A stretch of 34,057 nt of DNA from Nocardia nova NBRC 15556 (GCF_001613005.1 NZ_BDBN01000097.1:1-34057), one strand, 5' to 3'; counted from the stretch's first letter, positions 14,096 through 22,686 are shown. The notes: a model not told the origin generated them from the letters alone. A program made the numbers and translations.

Positions 14096-15898
14096 TCACG
14101 CGCTGCGCTCCGGAACCGCGGTGCCTCCGCCGTACGCACCGCGCACGACGACGGCCGCGTCGTTGCTCGTCGTGTCGGTGCTCGCGCCCGGATACCGCAG
14201 CACCTGATCCGGTCTGCTGCCCGAGCGATACACCGTGACACCCTTGTTTCCCGCCCGCCAGGCGCGCGTGAAGACTGCTTCGACATCGGCGACGGACGAG
14301 TCGGGCGCCATGTTGACGGTCTTGGCGACCGCCGCGTCGGTGTGGCGCTGCACCGCGGTCTGCATCCGCACATGCCAGATCGGCGCGATCTGGTGCGCCG
14401 TACGGAACAGGCGACGGAGATCGGCGGGAAGGTTCGCGCCCGCGATACCCGTCGCGGCGACCTCGGCCGCCACCGCCTCCGACCAGACTCCGCGTTCGAT
14501 GGCGGCCTGCTCGAAAAGCGGTTCCACACAATCGAATTGCCGACCGATGAGATGGCGTGTGTATGCCAGGGCGAACAGTGGCTCGATCCCCGCGCTCACC
14601 CCGGCGATGAGGGATATGGTTCCGGTCGGCGCGATGGACGTGACCTGCGCGTTGCGCACCGGCGGCGCGTTCTGCCGGGCCGGGATGCTCCGTGCGAACA
14701 GCGGGAACGCCCCACGCTCGGCGGCGAGTTCCCGGGACGCGGTCCGCGCCCACCGTGCGATCCGCGACATCAAGCGATCGGTGAAACCCACCGCTTCCGC
14801 GCTGTCGTACGGAAGGCCCAGTGCGGCAAGGGTTTCCGCCAGCCCCATGATGCCGAGGCCGATTTTTCGGGTGGCGCGTGCGGCGGCCCCGAGTTCGGGC
14901 ACGGGATACTCCGCGACGTCGATGACATCGTCGAGAAAGCGGACACCCTCGCGCACGACGCGTGCGAGGCGTTGCTCGTCGATGTGGTCGCCGTCGAGGA
15001 GCCGGGGCAGGCAGATCGATCCGAGATTGCAGGATTCGTACGGTAGGAGCGGGACCTCGCCGCACGGATTGGTGGCCTCCAGCGGCCCCAGGTCGGGAAG
15101 CGGATCGGCCCGGGCGACGGCATCCAGGAACAGGACACCCGGCTCTCCGGTGCGCCAGGCCTGTTCGGCGATGTCGGCCAGCAGACCACGCGCGGACACC
15201 TCCTGGACGGTCGCGCCGGTGTGGGGGTCGATCAGGCGGTGACCGCGGTCCTCGGCGGCCGCGCGCATGAACTCGTCGGTCACCGCCACCGACAGGTTGA
15301 AGGTCGAGAGCACGGTCGTGTCGGTCTTCGCGTGCACGAACTCCCGGATATCCGGGTGCCGGACGTGCAGCACCGCCATATTGGCGGCCCGGCGCCGCCC
15401 ACCCAGACGAATTACCCGGGCCGCCGCATCGAACAGCTGGATGAACGAGACCGGACCGCTCGCCGACCCTCCGGTCGATATGCGCGAGCCGCGGGGGCGC
15501 AGATGCGAGAACGCGAATCCCGTTCCGGCGCCCTCGCGATGCAGGAGTGCGGCGGTGCGCAGCGTGGTGAAGATGGAGTCGAGCGAATCCTCCAGTGGCA
15601 GAACGAAGCAGCCGGAGAGCACACCGTCACCGGTGCCGGCATTCATCAAGGTCGGCGAATTCGGAAGAAACTCGCGGCTGCGCAACAGCGCCGCGAACCG
15701 CTGCGCCCAGTATTCGCTGCCGCCGGCCCGGTAGGCGTCCTCCGCACCGGCGACGAACCGGGCGACCCGATCCATCATCCGGCCCGGCGACTCGCAGATC
15801 CTGCCCTCGGCATCGCGCCGCAGGTACCGTTCGGCGACCGTCGCCAGGGCCGCCGATGACAATCCGAGATCGTCGACGACGCCGGTATCTTCAGGCAT
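14096..15898 (-). CDS. nrdJ: adenosylcobalamin-dependent (class II) ribonucleotide reductase, short form
   Basis: 600 residues. It converts ribonucleotides to deoxyribonucleotides using a B12-derived radical, so it needs no oxygen. The active-site region is intact: first redox Cys97 in SGCFVLP, the N277-P-C279-G-E281 motif with the radical Cys279 and catalytic Asn/Glu, and second redox Cys290 in ESCNLGS. Also present is APTGTISLIAGVSAGIEPLFA, typical of NrdJ. The protein ends soon after GVTVYRSGS, without the C-terminal cysteine motif that normally passes electrons from thioredoxin. The M. tuberculosis counterpart NrdZ (Rv0570, DosR regulon) is longer, about 690 residues as I recall. The start lies 12 bases after the hrp1-like stop, so it is probably the second gene of that operon and translationally coupled, since no strong ribosome site is seen. 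Confidence 0.93.
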   Translation of the reverse strand: MPEDTGVVDDLGLSSAALATVAERYLRRDAEGRICESPGRMMDRVARFVAGAEDAYRAGGSEYWAQRFAALLRSREFLPNSPTLMNAGTGDGVLSGCFVLPLEDSLDSIFTTLRTAALLHREGAGTGFAFSHLRPRGSRISTGGSASGPVSFIQLFDAAARVIRLGGRRRAANMAVLHVRHPDIREFVHAKTDTTVLSTFNLSVAVTDEFMRAAAEDRGHRLIDPHTGATVQEVSARGLLADIAEQAWRTGEPGVLFLDAVARADPLPDLGPLEATNPCGEVPLLPYESCNLGSICLPRLLDGDHIDEQRLARVVREGVRFLDDVIDVAEYPVPELGAAARATRKIGLGIMGLAETLAALGLPYDSAEAVGFTDRLMSRIARWARTASRELAAERGAFPLFARSIPARQNAPPVRNAQVTSIAPTGTISLIAGVSAGIEPLFALAYTRHLIGRQFDCVEPLFEQAAIERGVWSEAVAAEVAATGIAGANLPADLRRLFRTAHQIAPIWHVRMQTAVQRHTDAAVAKTVNMAPDSSVADVEAVFTRAWRAGNKGVTVYRSGSRPDQVLRYPGASTDTTSNDAAVVVRGAYGGGTAVPERSA

Positions 15899-15910
15899 GG
15901 CGCACTGCTG

Positions 15911-16330
15911 TCAGGTGCCCGCGTAGACGCCTTCGACGAATTTCGCGATCTCGTCGTCGCTGAGGTGGCGTGCGATATCCGCTTCGCTGATCATGCCGAC
16001 CAGCCGCTTGTTCTCGATAACCGGTAGGCGCTTGATCCGGCGCTCCTCCAATTCGTGCAGAACGTCGTGAACATCCGCATCGGCGTCCACCCACCGTGGC
16101 GTCCCTTCACACAGCGAGGCGCAGGTCGCCGTCGCCGGATCACCGCCGGTCGCAAGGCATTTCACCACGATGTCGCGGTCGGTGATGATTCCGCACAGCC
16201 GCTCGTTCTCATCGCTGACCGGTAGAACTCCGACGTCGAGCCGGCGCATGAGCCGGGCAGCGTGCTCGACGGTATCGGTCCGAGACACCCACGCGGCACC
16301 CTCGTGCATGATCTGCTTGGCTGTGGTCAT
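15911..16330 (-). CDS. hrp1: Hrp1-like two-CBS-domain protein
   Basis: 139 residues, two CBS domains covering nearly the whole chain. It runs parallel to M. tuberculosis hypoxic response protein 1 (Rv2626c, 143 residues) throughout. The shared blocks are the start MTTAKQIM, LCGIITDRDIVVK (Hrp1 has LHGMLTDRDIVIK), GGDPATAT, WVDADADVHDVL, RRIKRLPVI and RLVGMISEADIARHL. Hrp1 is one of the most strongly hypoxia-induced DosR targets; its ligand is not settled. The start is ATG at 16330, seven bases after AAGGAG. It is followed by nrdJ 12 bases downstream, and a DosR-like box lies about 60-80 bases upstream of the start. Confidence 0.92.
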   Translation of the reverse strand: MTTAKQIMHEGAAWVSRTDTVEHAARLMRRLDVGVLPVSDENERLCGIITDRDIVVKCLATGGDPATATCASLCEGTPRWVDADADVHDVLHELEERRIKRLPVIENKRLVGMISEADIARHLSDDEIAKFVEGVYAGT

Positions 16331-16388
16331 CGTTTTCTCCTTTCGAGTATGGGCAGTTCTCCACCCTCCACCGATGCACGGAGGGCCG

Positions 16389-16408
16389 GAAGAGAACAAA
16401 GTCCCGAT
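16389..16408. promoter_or_regulatory. DosR-box-like site upstream of hrp1
   Basis: The right half, AAAGTCCCGA, is a perfect match to the DosR consensus TTSGGGACTWWAGTCCCSAA. The left half is degenerate (GAAGAGAAC). Overall 13 of 20 positions agree, 11 of the 14 central ones. It lies 59-78 bases upstream of the hrp1-like start codon, where a DosR activator would bind. This is the best candidate box in the window. Confidence 0.5.
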
Positions 16409-16432
16409 GAGCACGCGAGGTGGGATCGACGA

Positions 16433-16467
16433 CAATGCCCGCCGGTGTCACGACACGACGGGCATTG
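16433..16467 (-). terminator. 9-bp hairpin downstream of devS
   Basis: CAATGCCCG (16433-16441) pairs perfectly with CGGGCATTG (16459-16467). It lies between the sensor-kinase stop codon and the hrp1-like promoter region, consistent with a terminator lacking a T-run. It could instead be a regulatory hairpin. Confidence 0.4.
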
Positions 16468-16514
16468 CGGTTATTTGGTTATGCCTGTTCGAGGACGGGC
16501 CTGCGTCGATCATG

Positions 16515-16550
16515 CACCACCGAGAATCCGACGTTTCACGTCTCGTGGTG
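16515..16550 (-). terminator. bulged 10-bp hairpin in the devS-hrp1 gap
   Basis: CACCA(C)CGAGA (16515-16525) pairs with TCTCGTGGTG (16541-16550), with one bulged base. The loop contains a smaller inverted repeat, GACGTTTCACGTC (16530-16542). It may be a second devS terminator or a protein-binding palindrome. The rest of this 377-base gap (16331-16707) holds no gene. Confidence 0.3.
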
Positions 16551-16707
16551 GCTCGGCCCGAATCTGCTGACCGAACCACCGTCTCGAGCAAACACCGAGC
16601 GTGCCCGGCACCGTCCAGGATTCCATCGAGAGCACCGGGCGGGGAAGTGCCGAAAGTCCCACGAACCTCTTTCTGCCGGCGTGCACCGTCCCTGGCGGCC
16701 GACCGGT

Positions 16708-18456
16708 TCAGGGCAACGGAGCGGTCCAGGTGATGCGGGTGCCCGGCCCGCGGGGACCTGGCCGGGTGGCGGGCCCGTAGTCGAAACTGCCGCCGGCGTC
16801 GCGGGCGCGGTCGGCGAGGTTGGCCAGACCGCTGGCGGTGAGGTCGGTATCGGCCGGAATGCCGATGCCGTTGTCCTCGACGGTGATGGTGAGTGCGTCG
16901 TCGACGGTGACGTCGAGGGCGAGGGTGTCGGCGTCGGCGTGGCGGACGGTGTTGCTGACAGCTTCGGCGACAACGGCTTCGGCGTGATCGGCCAGCTCGG
17001 GCGGTACCGCGTCGAGCGGACCGGTGAATCCGGTGGTGACGTGCAGCCCGGCGGGCTGGGCGTGGCCGCGGACGATGTCGGTGATGCGCTGGCGCAGCCG
17101 GGTGGGGCCGGTGTCGGCGTGGAGTTCGTAGATGCTGCCACGGATGTCGGTGATGACCTGCTGCAGTTCGTCGACGGCGTCGGACAGGCGCTGCTGGACG
17201 TCGGGACGGTGGCTGTAGCCGACGGCGCCTTGGAGAGAGAGTCCGATCGCGAACACCCGTTGGATGACGTGATCGTGCAGGTCGCGCGCGATGCGGTCGC
17301 GGTCGGCGAATACGTCGAGCTCCCGGACGCGCTGCTGCATCCGAGCCGCATCCAACGCCAATGCCGCCTGCCCGGTGAATCCTTTACACAGTTCGGCGAC
17401 CTCAACGGGATAGGACGGCTGCTCTGCGGAGCGGGCGCAGACCAGCACGCCGAGTGCGGTGGCGCCGGTGTGCAGGGGTAGCAGCAGGACCGGTCCGTCT
17501 CCGAACAACGCACTGTCGCTGCGGTCGATGCGGGGATTGCTGGTCGTTTTGCCGTCGCGGAAGACCTCGGAGATGCTGTCGGTGACCGGGATTCGCCGGT
17601 CGAGTCGAGTGTCCGGTCCGGCCCAGTGAGTGATGTGCAGTTCGGTGACTTCGTCGGCGGGAACGTCGGGGTCGTCGCTGATAGCAATCCAGGCCCGCTC
17701 GGAGCAGGTCAATTCCCTCGCTCGGTCTACGACGTGGCCCAGCACGGTGTCGGGATGGGCGGCGGCGAGGAATTCGGTGGTCAACTCCGAGGTCGCGGCG
17801 ATCCACCGATGGCGAAGCTGCGCGGATCCGAACAGCCGCGCATTGTCGACGGCGATGCCGGCGGCGGACGCTAGAGCGCTGAGGAAGACCTCGTCGTCCG
17901 CGGTGAACGGCTGGCCGTTGGTCTTCTCGGCCAGGTAGAGGCTGCCGAAATTCTCGCCGCGGATGCGGAGCGGCACACCGAGGAAGCTGTGCATCGGTGG
18001 ATGATGCTCGGGAAATCCCACCGATTCCGGATGCCGGGCGAGGTCGTCGAGACGCAGGGCTTTCGGGTCGGTGAGCGTGACTCCCAGTACTCCGCGCCCG
18101 CGTGGCAGGTGCCCGATCCGGGCGACGGTCTCGGCGTCGATGCCTTCGTGCACGAATCGGGCCAGTGTGCCGTCGGCGCCCAGCACACCGACCGCGCCGT
18201 AGCGAGCGCCGACCAGCCCCTTGGCGGCGTGCACGATCGCATGCAGGGTGTCGTCGAGATTCAGGTCGGCGGTCACGGCCAGCATGGCCTCGATCAGGCT
18301 GTCGGTCTGGTCGCGGGCACTGATGACGTCCTCGACCCGGTCGCGCAGCTCGGACAGAACCGTGTGCAGTTGCAGCTGCGAGAGCGCGTCACGCGCCGCG
18401 ACACTGCCCTCGATCGCGCGCTCGCTCCCGTTGTTGTCAGACGGCCCGCCGCCCAT
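16708..18456 (-). CDS. devS: DevS/DosT-type two-GAF sensor histidine kinase
   Basis: 582 residues, matching mycobacterial DevS (578) and DosT in length and order. A GAF-A domain spans about 62-208 and GAF-B about 228-372. The HisKA_3 dimerisation helices follow, with the phospho-acceptor H394 in RIARDLHDHVIQR, and then the HATPase with EAVSNTVRHADA and DNGIGI. In DevS the haem of GAF-A is held by His149. Here H152 of HHPPMHSFLG occupies the corresponding place, so it probably binds haem and senses O2, NO or CO. The start is ATG at 18456, since GGGAGGTG precedes it; an earlier ATG lacks a site. The cognate response regulator (DosR) is not in the window, so the kinase is locally an orphan. It lies 122 bases downstream of the hemerythrin-ATPase gene. 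Confidence 0.94.
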   Translation of the reverse strand: MGGGPSDNNGSERAIEGSVAARDALSQLQLHTVLSELRDRVEDVISARDQTDSLIEAMLAVTADLNLDDTLHAIVHAAKGLVGARYGAVGVLGADGTLARFVHEGIDAETVARIGHLPRGRGVLGVTLTDPKALRLDDLARHPESVGFPEHHPPMHSFLGVPLRIRGENFGSLYLAEKTNGQPFTADDEVFLSALASAAGIAVDNARLFGSAQLRHRWIAATSELTTEFLAAAHPDTVLGHVVDRARELTCSERAWIAISDDPDVPADEVTELHITHWAGPDTRLDRRIPVTDSISEVFRDGKTTSNPRIDRSDSALFGDGPVLLLPLHTGATALGVLVCARSAEQPSYPVEVAELCKGFTGQAALALDAARMQQRVRELDVFADRDRIARDLHDHVIQRVFAIGLSLQGAVGYSHRPDVQQRLSDAVDELQQVITDIRGSIYELHADTGPTRLRQRITDIVRGHAQPAGLHVTTGFTGPLDAVPPELADHAEAVVAEAVSNTVRHADADTLALDVTVDDALTITVEDNGIGIPADTDLTASGLANLADRARDAGGSFDYGPATRPGPRGPGTRITWTAPLP

Positions 18457-18578
18457 GGCGGCCACCTCCCTCGCAGACACCCACGTGACCCTGCGTCCAA
18501 AATCGAAACGCCTATGTTCCATACCGGTGCGCTACCTGTAGCGTAAACCGATCCGAGGGCTCTCGAGGCGCCGGACGA

Positions 18579-20933
18579 TCACTGTTGTAATGAGGGCGCT
18601 ACGGCGTGTGGAGTGTCCGGTTCATCGTCGGTGAGGGTGAAGTAGTTTTCCTCTTCCTGCAGGAAGTGCAGGTGCAGCAGAGCGTGCAGGCCGTAGAGGC
18701 AGGCGAGCAGATCGTCGACCTGGTCCGCGGCGATGTGACCGGTGGAACGGGCCAGTTGTAGATGAGTGCCGATGCGCGTGGTCAGTCGCTGGATCTCGGC
18801 GTGGGTGCGGCTCATCGTGGCCGTGGCTTCGCTGCTGCCCAGCGGCCCGGCCAGTTTCGGATACAGCTGGGTCTCCTCGGCGGTTTCGTGCGGAAGCAGC
18901 CGGTCGACCAGGAATGTGTAGGCCTCCTCGACCGCGGACAGCGCCGTGGGATCGGAGTGCTGGGCGAGCCGGTCGGCGGAGGTGCGCAGCAGGCTGAGCG
19001 TGTCGCGTAGTTCGTCGTGCTCGCCCGCGAAGCGGTGCAGCAGCCGGCCGGTGTCGGCAGGCAGCTGGGCGCGCGCGGCGGGACTACCGCGAAGCGCACG
19101 CAGCGCGTTGACGATGACCGCGACATCGATGGCTTCCTGAAGCAGCGCGCCGGCCGCCGGCGGGAGCCACCCCAGCGCCGCGATGACCATGGCCACCAGC
19201 GACATGCCCATGCCGGCCACAGCGCTTTGCACCGCGATGCGGCGTGACCAGCGCGCGGTGTCCATCGCGTCGGCGAGCCGGTCGAGGCGGTCGGTGGCCA
19301 GCACGATGTCGGCGGCTTCCGACGAGGCGGTCGAGCCGCGCGCTCCCATGGCGACTCCGACGGTGGCCGCGGCCAGCGCCGGGGCGTCGTTGACGCCATC
19401 GCCGACCATCACCGTGGGCGCGGCCTCGCGTTCACGTTGTACCGCATGCACTTTGTCGGCGGGGCTCTGACCGGCGTAGACCTCGTCGAGTCCCAGGACG
19501 GTACCCACCTCACGGGCGGGCTCGGGCCGATCACCGGTCAGCATCACCAGCCGGTTCAACCCGGCCTGCCGCAGGCGTCGCACCGTGCGCGGCGCGTGGC
19601 GGCGCAGCGGGTCGCGCAGCAGTATCGCGGCGGTGAGCCGGTCGTCGACGGTGATCCACGCGATCGCCGCCGAGTCCAGACTCGCCTGGTTGACCACCGC
19701 GCGCGCCCAGTCGGCGGTAGTGGCGGTATCGGGTAGTTTCCCGACCTCGATGCGGTGACCGTCGACGACACCGCGCACTCCGCGCCCGGCCTGCTCGGTG
19801 ACATCCGTGGGCAACGACAGCACCAGATTACGGGCCAGCGCCTCGGTGACGATCGCTTCGGCCAGCACATGCGGTGACAGTTGGTCGAGGGAGGCGGCGA
19901 GCCGCATCGCCTCGGCGGAGTCGGCGCCCGGGGCCGCGACCACCGCGGTGACCACCGGCCTGCCGGCAGTCAGGGTGCCTGTCTTGTCCATCACCAAAGT
20001 TGTTGCGTGCCCGAGGTTTTCCAACGCGCCGCCGCTGCGGATGATCACCCCGTGCCGCGAGGCACGCGACAACCCCGACACGATCGCCACCGGCGCGGCC
20101 AACAGCAACGGACACGGCGTCGCCACCACCAGCACCGCTACCGCCCGTACCAGCGAGCCACTGAACACCCAGGCGCCCGCCGCCACGAGCAGCGTCAGCG
20201 GAAGGAACCACGCCGCATAGCGGTCGGCCAGCCGGACGACCGGCGCGTTCTCCGCACCGGCTTCCTGGGCCAGTCGCACGATCCCGGCGTAGGTACTGGC
20301 CTCGGCAGTGGCGGTGGCACGCAGTTCGAAGGTCGCGCCCGCGTTGACCACCCCGGAGCGCACCGGCTCCCCGATCTCGCGTTCGACCTGCAGCGGCTCC
20401 CCGGTCAGCACCGACTCGTCGAGGACAGCGGCGGGACCGATGATCCGCCCGTCGACCGGGACCACCTCACCGGCCGCGACGACCACGACGTCGTCGACGG
20501 CTATGTCGTCGAGCGCGACCGTGGTGACCTCGCCCCCGACGCGGCGACGTGCAGACCGTGGTGCGTGCTCGAGCAGCGCCCGCAAATCGTGGGAGGCCCG
20601 CCGTTCCGCGGCGGCATCCAGGGTGCGGCCGGTGGCCAGCATCACCGCGATCAACGCACCCGCCAGATACTCGCCCACCACGAGCGTGCCGACCAGCGAG
20701 AGCACCGCGATCAGATCGACCCCCGCGCGTCCCTTCACCACGGTGGCCACCATCCACCACACCGCCGGCACGATCGCCGCGATCCAGAACCCGTCCGCCA
20801 CCCCGGAAGACCCTGCGGCCCAAGCGATCAGCCCACCGAACAGTGCGACAGCCACCACCACCAGCAGTGCCGGCTCGACCCACCGCCGAACCCGACCTGC
20901 CCAGCTGCCTGTCGCGGAGTCCTGGGCAACCAT
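18579..20933 (-). CDS. P1B-type metal ATPase with C-terminal hemerythrin domain (P1B-5-like)
   Basis: 784 residues. The ATPase part (about 1-620) has the phosphatase motif LTGEPL, the membrane metal motif ATPCPLLLAAP, the phosphorylation site DKTGTLTAG, MLTGDRPEPA, and GDGVNDAPALAAA. The membrane motif is TPC rather than CPC, and there is no N-terminal metal-binding domain. The last 150 residues form a hemerythrin-like four-helix bundle with iron ligands in EHDEL, LLPHETAEE, THAEIQ and HLHFLQEEE. TPC plus hemerythrin is the published signature of P1B-5 (Nia-type) pumps, linked to Ni2+/Fe2+ export. The di-iron domain may sense O2 or iron and control the pump. The start is ATG at 20933, six bases after GAGGAG. 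It is followed by devS on the same strand and preceded by the copper oxidase gene. Confidence 0.93.
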   Translation of the reverse strand: MVAQDSATGSWAGRVRRWVEPALLVVVAVALFGGLIAWAAGSSGVADGFWIAAIVPAVWWMVATVVKGRAGVDLIAVLSLVGTLVVGEYLAGALIAVMLATGRTLDAAAERRASHDLRALLEHAPRSARRRVGGEVTTVALDDIAVDDVVVVAAGEVVPVDGRIIGPAAVLDESVLTGEPLQVEREIGEPVRSGVVNAGATFELRATATAEASTYAGIVRLAQEAGAENAPVVRLADRYAAWFLPLTLLVAAGAWVFSGSLVRAVAVLVVATPCPLLLAAPVAIVSGLSRASRHGVIIRSGGALENLGHATTLVMDKTGTLTAGRPVVTAVVAAPGADSAEAMRLAASLDQLSPHVLAEAIVTEALARNLVLSLPTDVTEQAGRGVRGVVDGHRIEVGKLPDTATTADWARAVVNQASLDSAAIAWITVDDRLTAAILLRDPLRRHAPRTVRRLRQAGLNRLVMLTGDRPEPAREVGTVLGLDEVYAGQSPADKVHAVQREREAAPTVMVGDGVNDAPALAAATVGVAMGARGSTASSEAADIVLATDRLDRLADAMDTARWSRRIAVQSAVAGMGMSLVAMVIAALGWLPPAAGALLQEAIDVAVIVNALRALRGSPAARAQLPADTGRLLHRFAGEHDELRDTLSLLRTSADRLAQHSDPTALSAVEEAYTFLVDRLLPHETAEETQLYPKLAGPLGSSEATATMSRTHAEIQRLTTRIGTHLQLARSTGHIAADQVDDLLACLYGLHALLHLHFLQEEENYFTLTDDEPDTPHAVAPSLQQ

Positions 20934-21081
20934 CGGCGTCTCCTCTCCCGGGTGGTCGTCCTCGTCGACCTCCCTGCGCGCACACTGCTCGGCCGGCACC
21001 TGCGCACGCGCTTCTTCGCGCAGGCTCGCCGCATCTCAACGATCGAGCATCGACGCGGGCACGGAGCAGAGGACGAGGAAT

Positions 21082-21126
21082 CCCGGCAACGGGTACAACG
21101 TCACAGAACGGACAGCCGTTGCCGGG
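21082..21126 (-). terminator. perfect 11-bp hairpin after the multicopper oxidase gene
   Basis: CCCGGCAACGG (21082-21092) pairs perfectly with CCGTTGCCGGG (21116-21126), starting 10 bases after the oxidase stop codon. There is no T-run, as is common for actinobacterial terminators. Confidence 0.6.
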
Positions 21127-21135
21127 CACGGGCGG

Positions 21136-22686
21136 TCAGCGCAGATAGGACATGACGGTCATCATTCCGGCTTCCTGGTGGTAGGCGTTGTGGCAGTGCA
21201 GCATCCATTGGCCAGGGTTGGTGGTGTCGAGATCGGCTTCTATCGTTTGCATGGAGCCGACGATGACGGTGTCCTTGCGTGGCCCGTTTCCCGCCGCGGT
21301 GCGGAGTTGGAATGTATGGCCGTGTAAGTGCATCGGATGAAACATCGTGGTCCGATTGGTGAATCGCAGCCGGATCCGCTGCCCCGCGGTCACGTCGAGG
21401 GGTGCGCGGTGGTCATAGGTTCGGCCGTTGAGGGTCCAGATGTATCCGCGATTGTCGGCGCCGAGGGCGACGTCGAGAGTGTGGTCGGGATTTTTCCGCG
21501 GTAGCCGGGCGCTGTCGGTGGCGGTGAGCCGGTCCGCGGTCAGCGGAGCAGCGGCGAGCTCGGCCGGACGCACATCCGATGCGGGTGCGGCGCCGCCGCC
21601 GGTGCGGATGAGCGCGAACCCCTGCCCCGCTTTACCCTCGGCCGCGGCGACGAGAGGAAAGACGCCATCGGCGAGATCGACGATCGCATCGTAACGTTCG
21701 CCCATGCTGATGAGCAGACTGTCGGTGCTGGTCGGCACAACGGGGTAGCCGTCGGTGTGGGTGACCCGTAACCGGTGGCCTCCGACAGCGACGCGGAAGG
21801 CGGTATCGGCGCCGGCATTGATGATTCGCAACCGCATCCGCTGACCGGGCCTACCGGAAAGGGTGACCGGGTCGGTGCCGGTGCGGCCGTTGATGAGAAA
21901 GTACGGGTAGTCCTTGACGTCGCCGGCGTCGCTGCCGAGCGGATTGTTCGGGTCGGTGGGCATCGACATGCCGCCCATGTTCATCCCGCTCATTCCGCCC
22001 ATATTCATGCCACCCATGCCACTCATGCCGCCGGCCTGTAGTTGCTGCAGTTGTTTGTCGGGTGTGCGGCCGCCGATACCGTCGAGCCAGTCGTCGAGGA
22101 CGATGACGGCCTCGGTGTCGTAGTCGCGGCCGTCGGCGGGGTCTTCGACGATCAGCGGCGCGTACAGCCCGCGGTCGAGTTGCAATCCGACGTGCGGATG
22201 GAACCAGTACGTCCCGGAATCGGGGGTGGTGAACTCGTAGGGAAAACCGCCGCCGGCGGCGATCGCGGGCTGAGTGATGTCGGGGCTGCCGTCCATATCG
22301 TTGCGCAGCGCGATGCCGTGCCAATGGATCGTGGTCGGCGCGGGCAACGTGTTGGTGACCTCGGCGCGCAGGACCTCGCCGCGAGCCACGCGGATCTCCT
22401 GGCCGGGCAGCCGGCCACCGTAGGTCCAGGTATCGACCTGAACCCCGCCGAGATCGACAGTGGTGGGTTGGGCGCGCAGGTTCACCTGCCGGACCGGGGC
22501 GTTCGGGGTGCGGCGCGCGGCCTCGGCGGCCTTCACCTCGGCCGAGTCGGGAAGGACGAGGTCACGGCGGGGTTCGGGATTGTTCGAGCAAGCTGCCACC
22601 GCGGCCGCCGCCGCTGTGCTCGCGGTGAGTGCGAGAAAGCGGCGCCGGTTCAGCGGTGCCGGAGACGAAGAGTGACTAGGCGACAT
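21136..22686 (-). CDS. mmcO: MmcO-type multicopper oxidase, Tat-exported lipoprotein
   Basis: 516 residues. The N-terminus has a twin-arginine signal (NRRRFLAL, residues 13-20) and a lipobox AVAAC with Cys33, so the mature protein should be a membrane-anchored lipoprotein on the outer face. Three cupredoxin domains follow. Copper ligands are seen in IHWHGIAL, YWFHPHVG, MFHPMHLHGHTF and LHCHNAYHQEAGM, the last being the HCH-x3-H-x4-M type 1 site. A Met-rich insert lies at about residues 215-240 (GGMSGMGGMNMGG and repeats); in CueO-type oxidases such inserts feed Cu(I) to the enzyme. It would oxidise Cu(I) to Cu(II) for copper tolerance, as M. tuberculosis MmcO (Rv0846c) does. The start is ATG at 22686 with AGGAG six bases upstream. 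A CsoR-like palindrome lies 175 bases upstream. Confidence 0.95.
   Translation of the reverse strand: MSPSHSSSPAPLNRRRFLALTASTAAAAAVAACSNNPEPRRDLVLPDSAEVKAAEAARRTPNAPVRQVNLRAQPTTVDLGGVQVDTWTYGGRLPGQEIRVARGEVLRAEVTNTLPAPTTIHWHGIALRNDMDGSPDITQPAIAAGGGFPYEFTTPDSGTYWFHPHVGLQLDRGLYAPLIVEDPADGRDYDTEAVIVLDDWLDGIGGRTPDKQLQQLQAGGMSGMGGMNMGGMSGMNMGGMSMPTDPNNPLGSDAGDVKDYPYFLINGRTGTDPVTLSGRPGQRMRLRIINAGADTAFRVAVGGHRLRVTHTDGYPVVPTSTDSLLISMGERYDAIVDLADGVFPLVAAAEGKAGQGFALIRTGGGAAPASDVRPAELAAAPLTADRLTATDSARLPRKNPDHTLDVALGADNRGYIWTLNGRTYDHRAPLDVTAGQRIRLRFTNRTTMFHPMHLHGHTFQLRTAAGNGPRKDTVIVGSMQTIEADLDTTNPGQWMLHCHNAYHQEAGMMTVMSYLR

Noticed and set aside
20934..21135. DosR or copper operator upstream of the hemerythrin-ATPase
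   Set aside because: Only the oxidase terminator hairpin is clear. No GGGAC/GTCCC or C-run/G-run palindrome is found.
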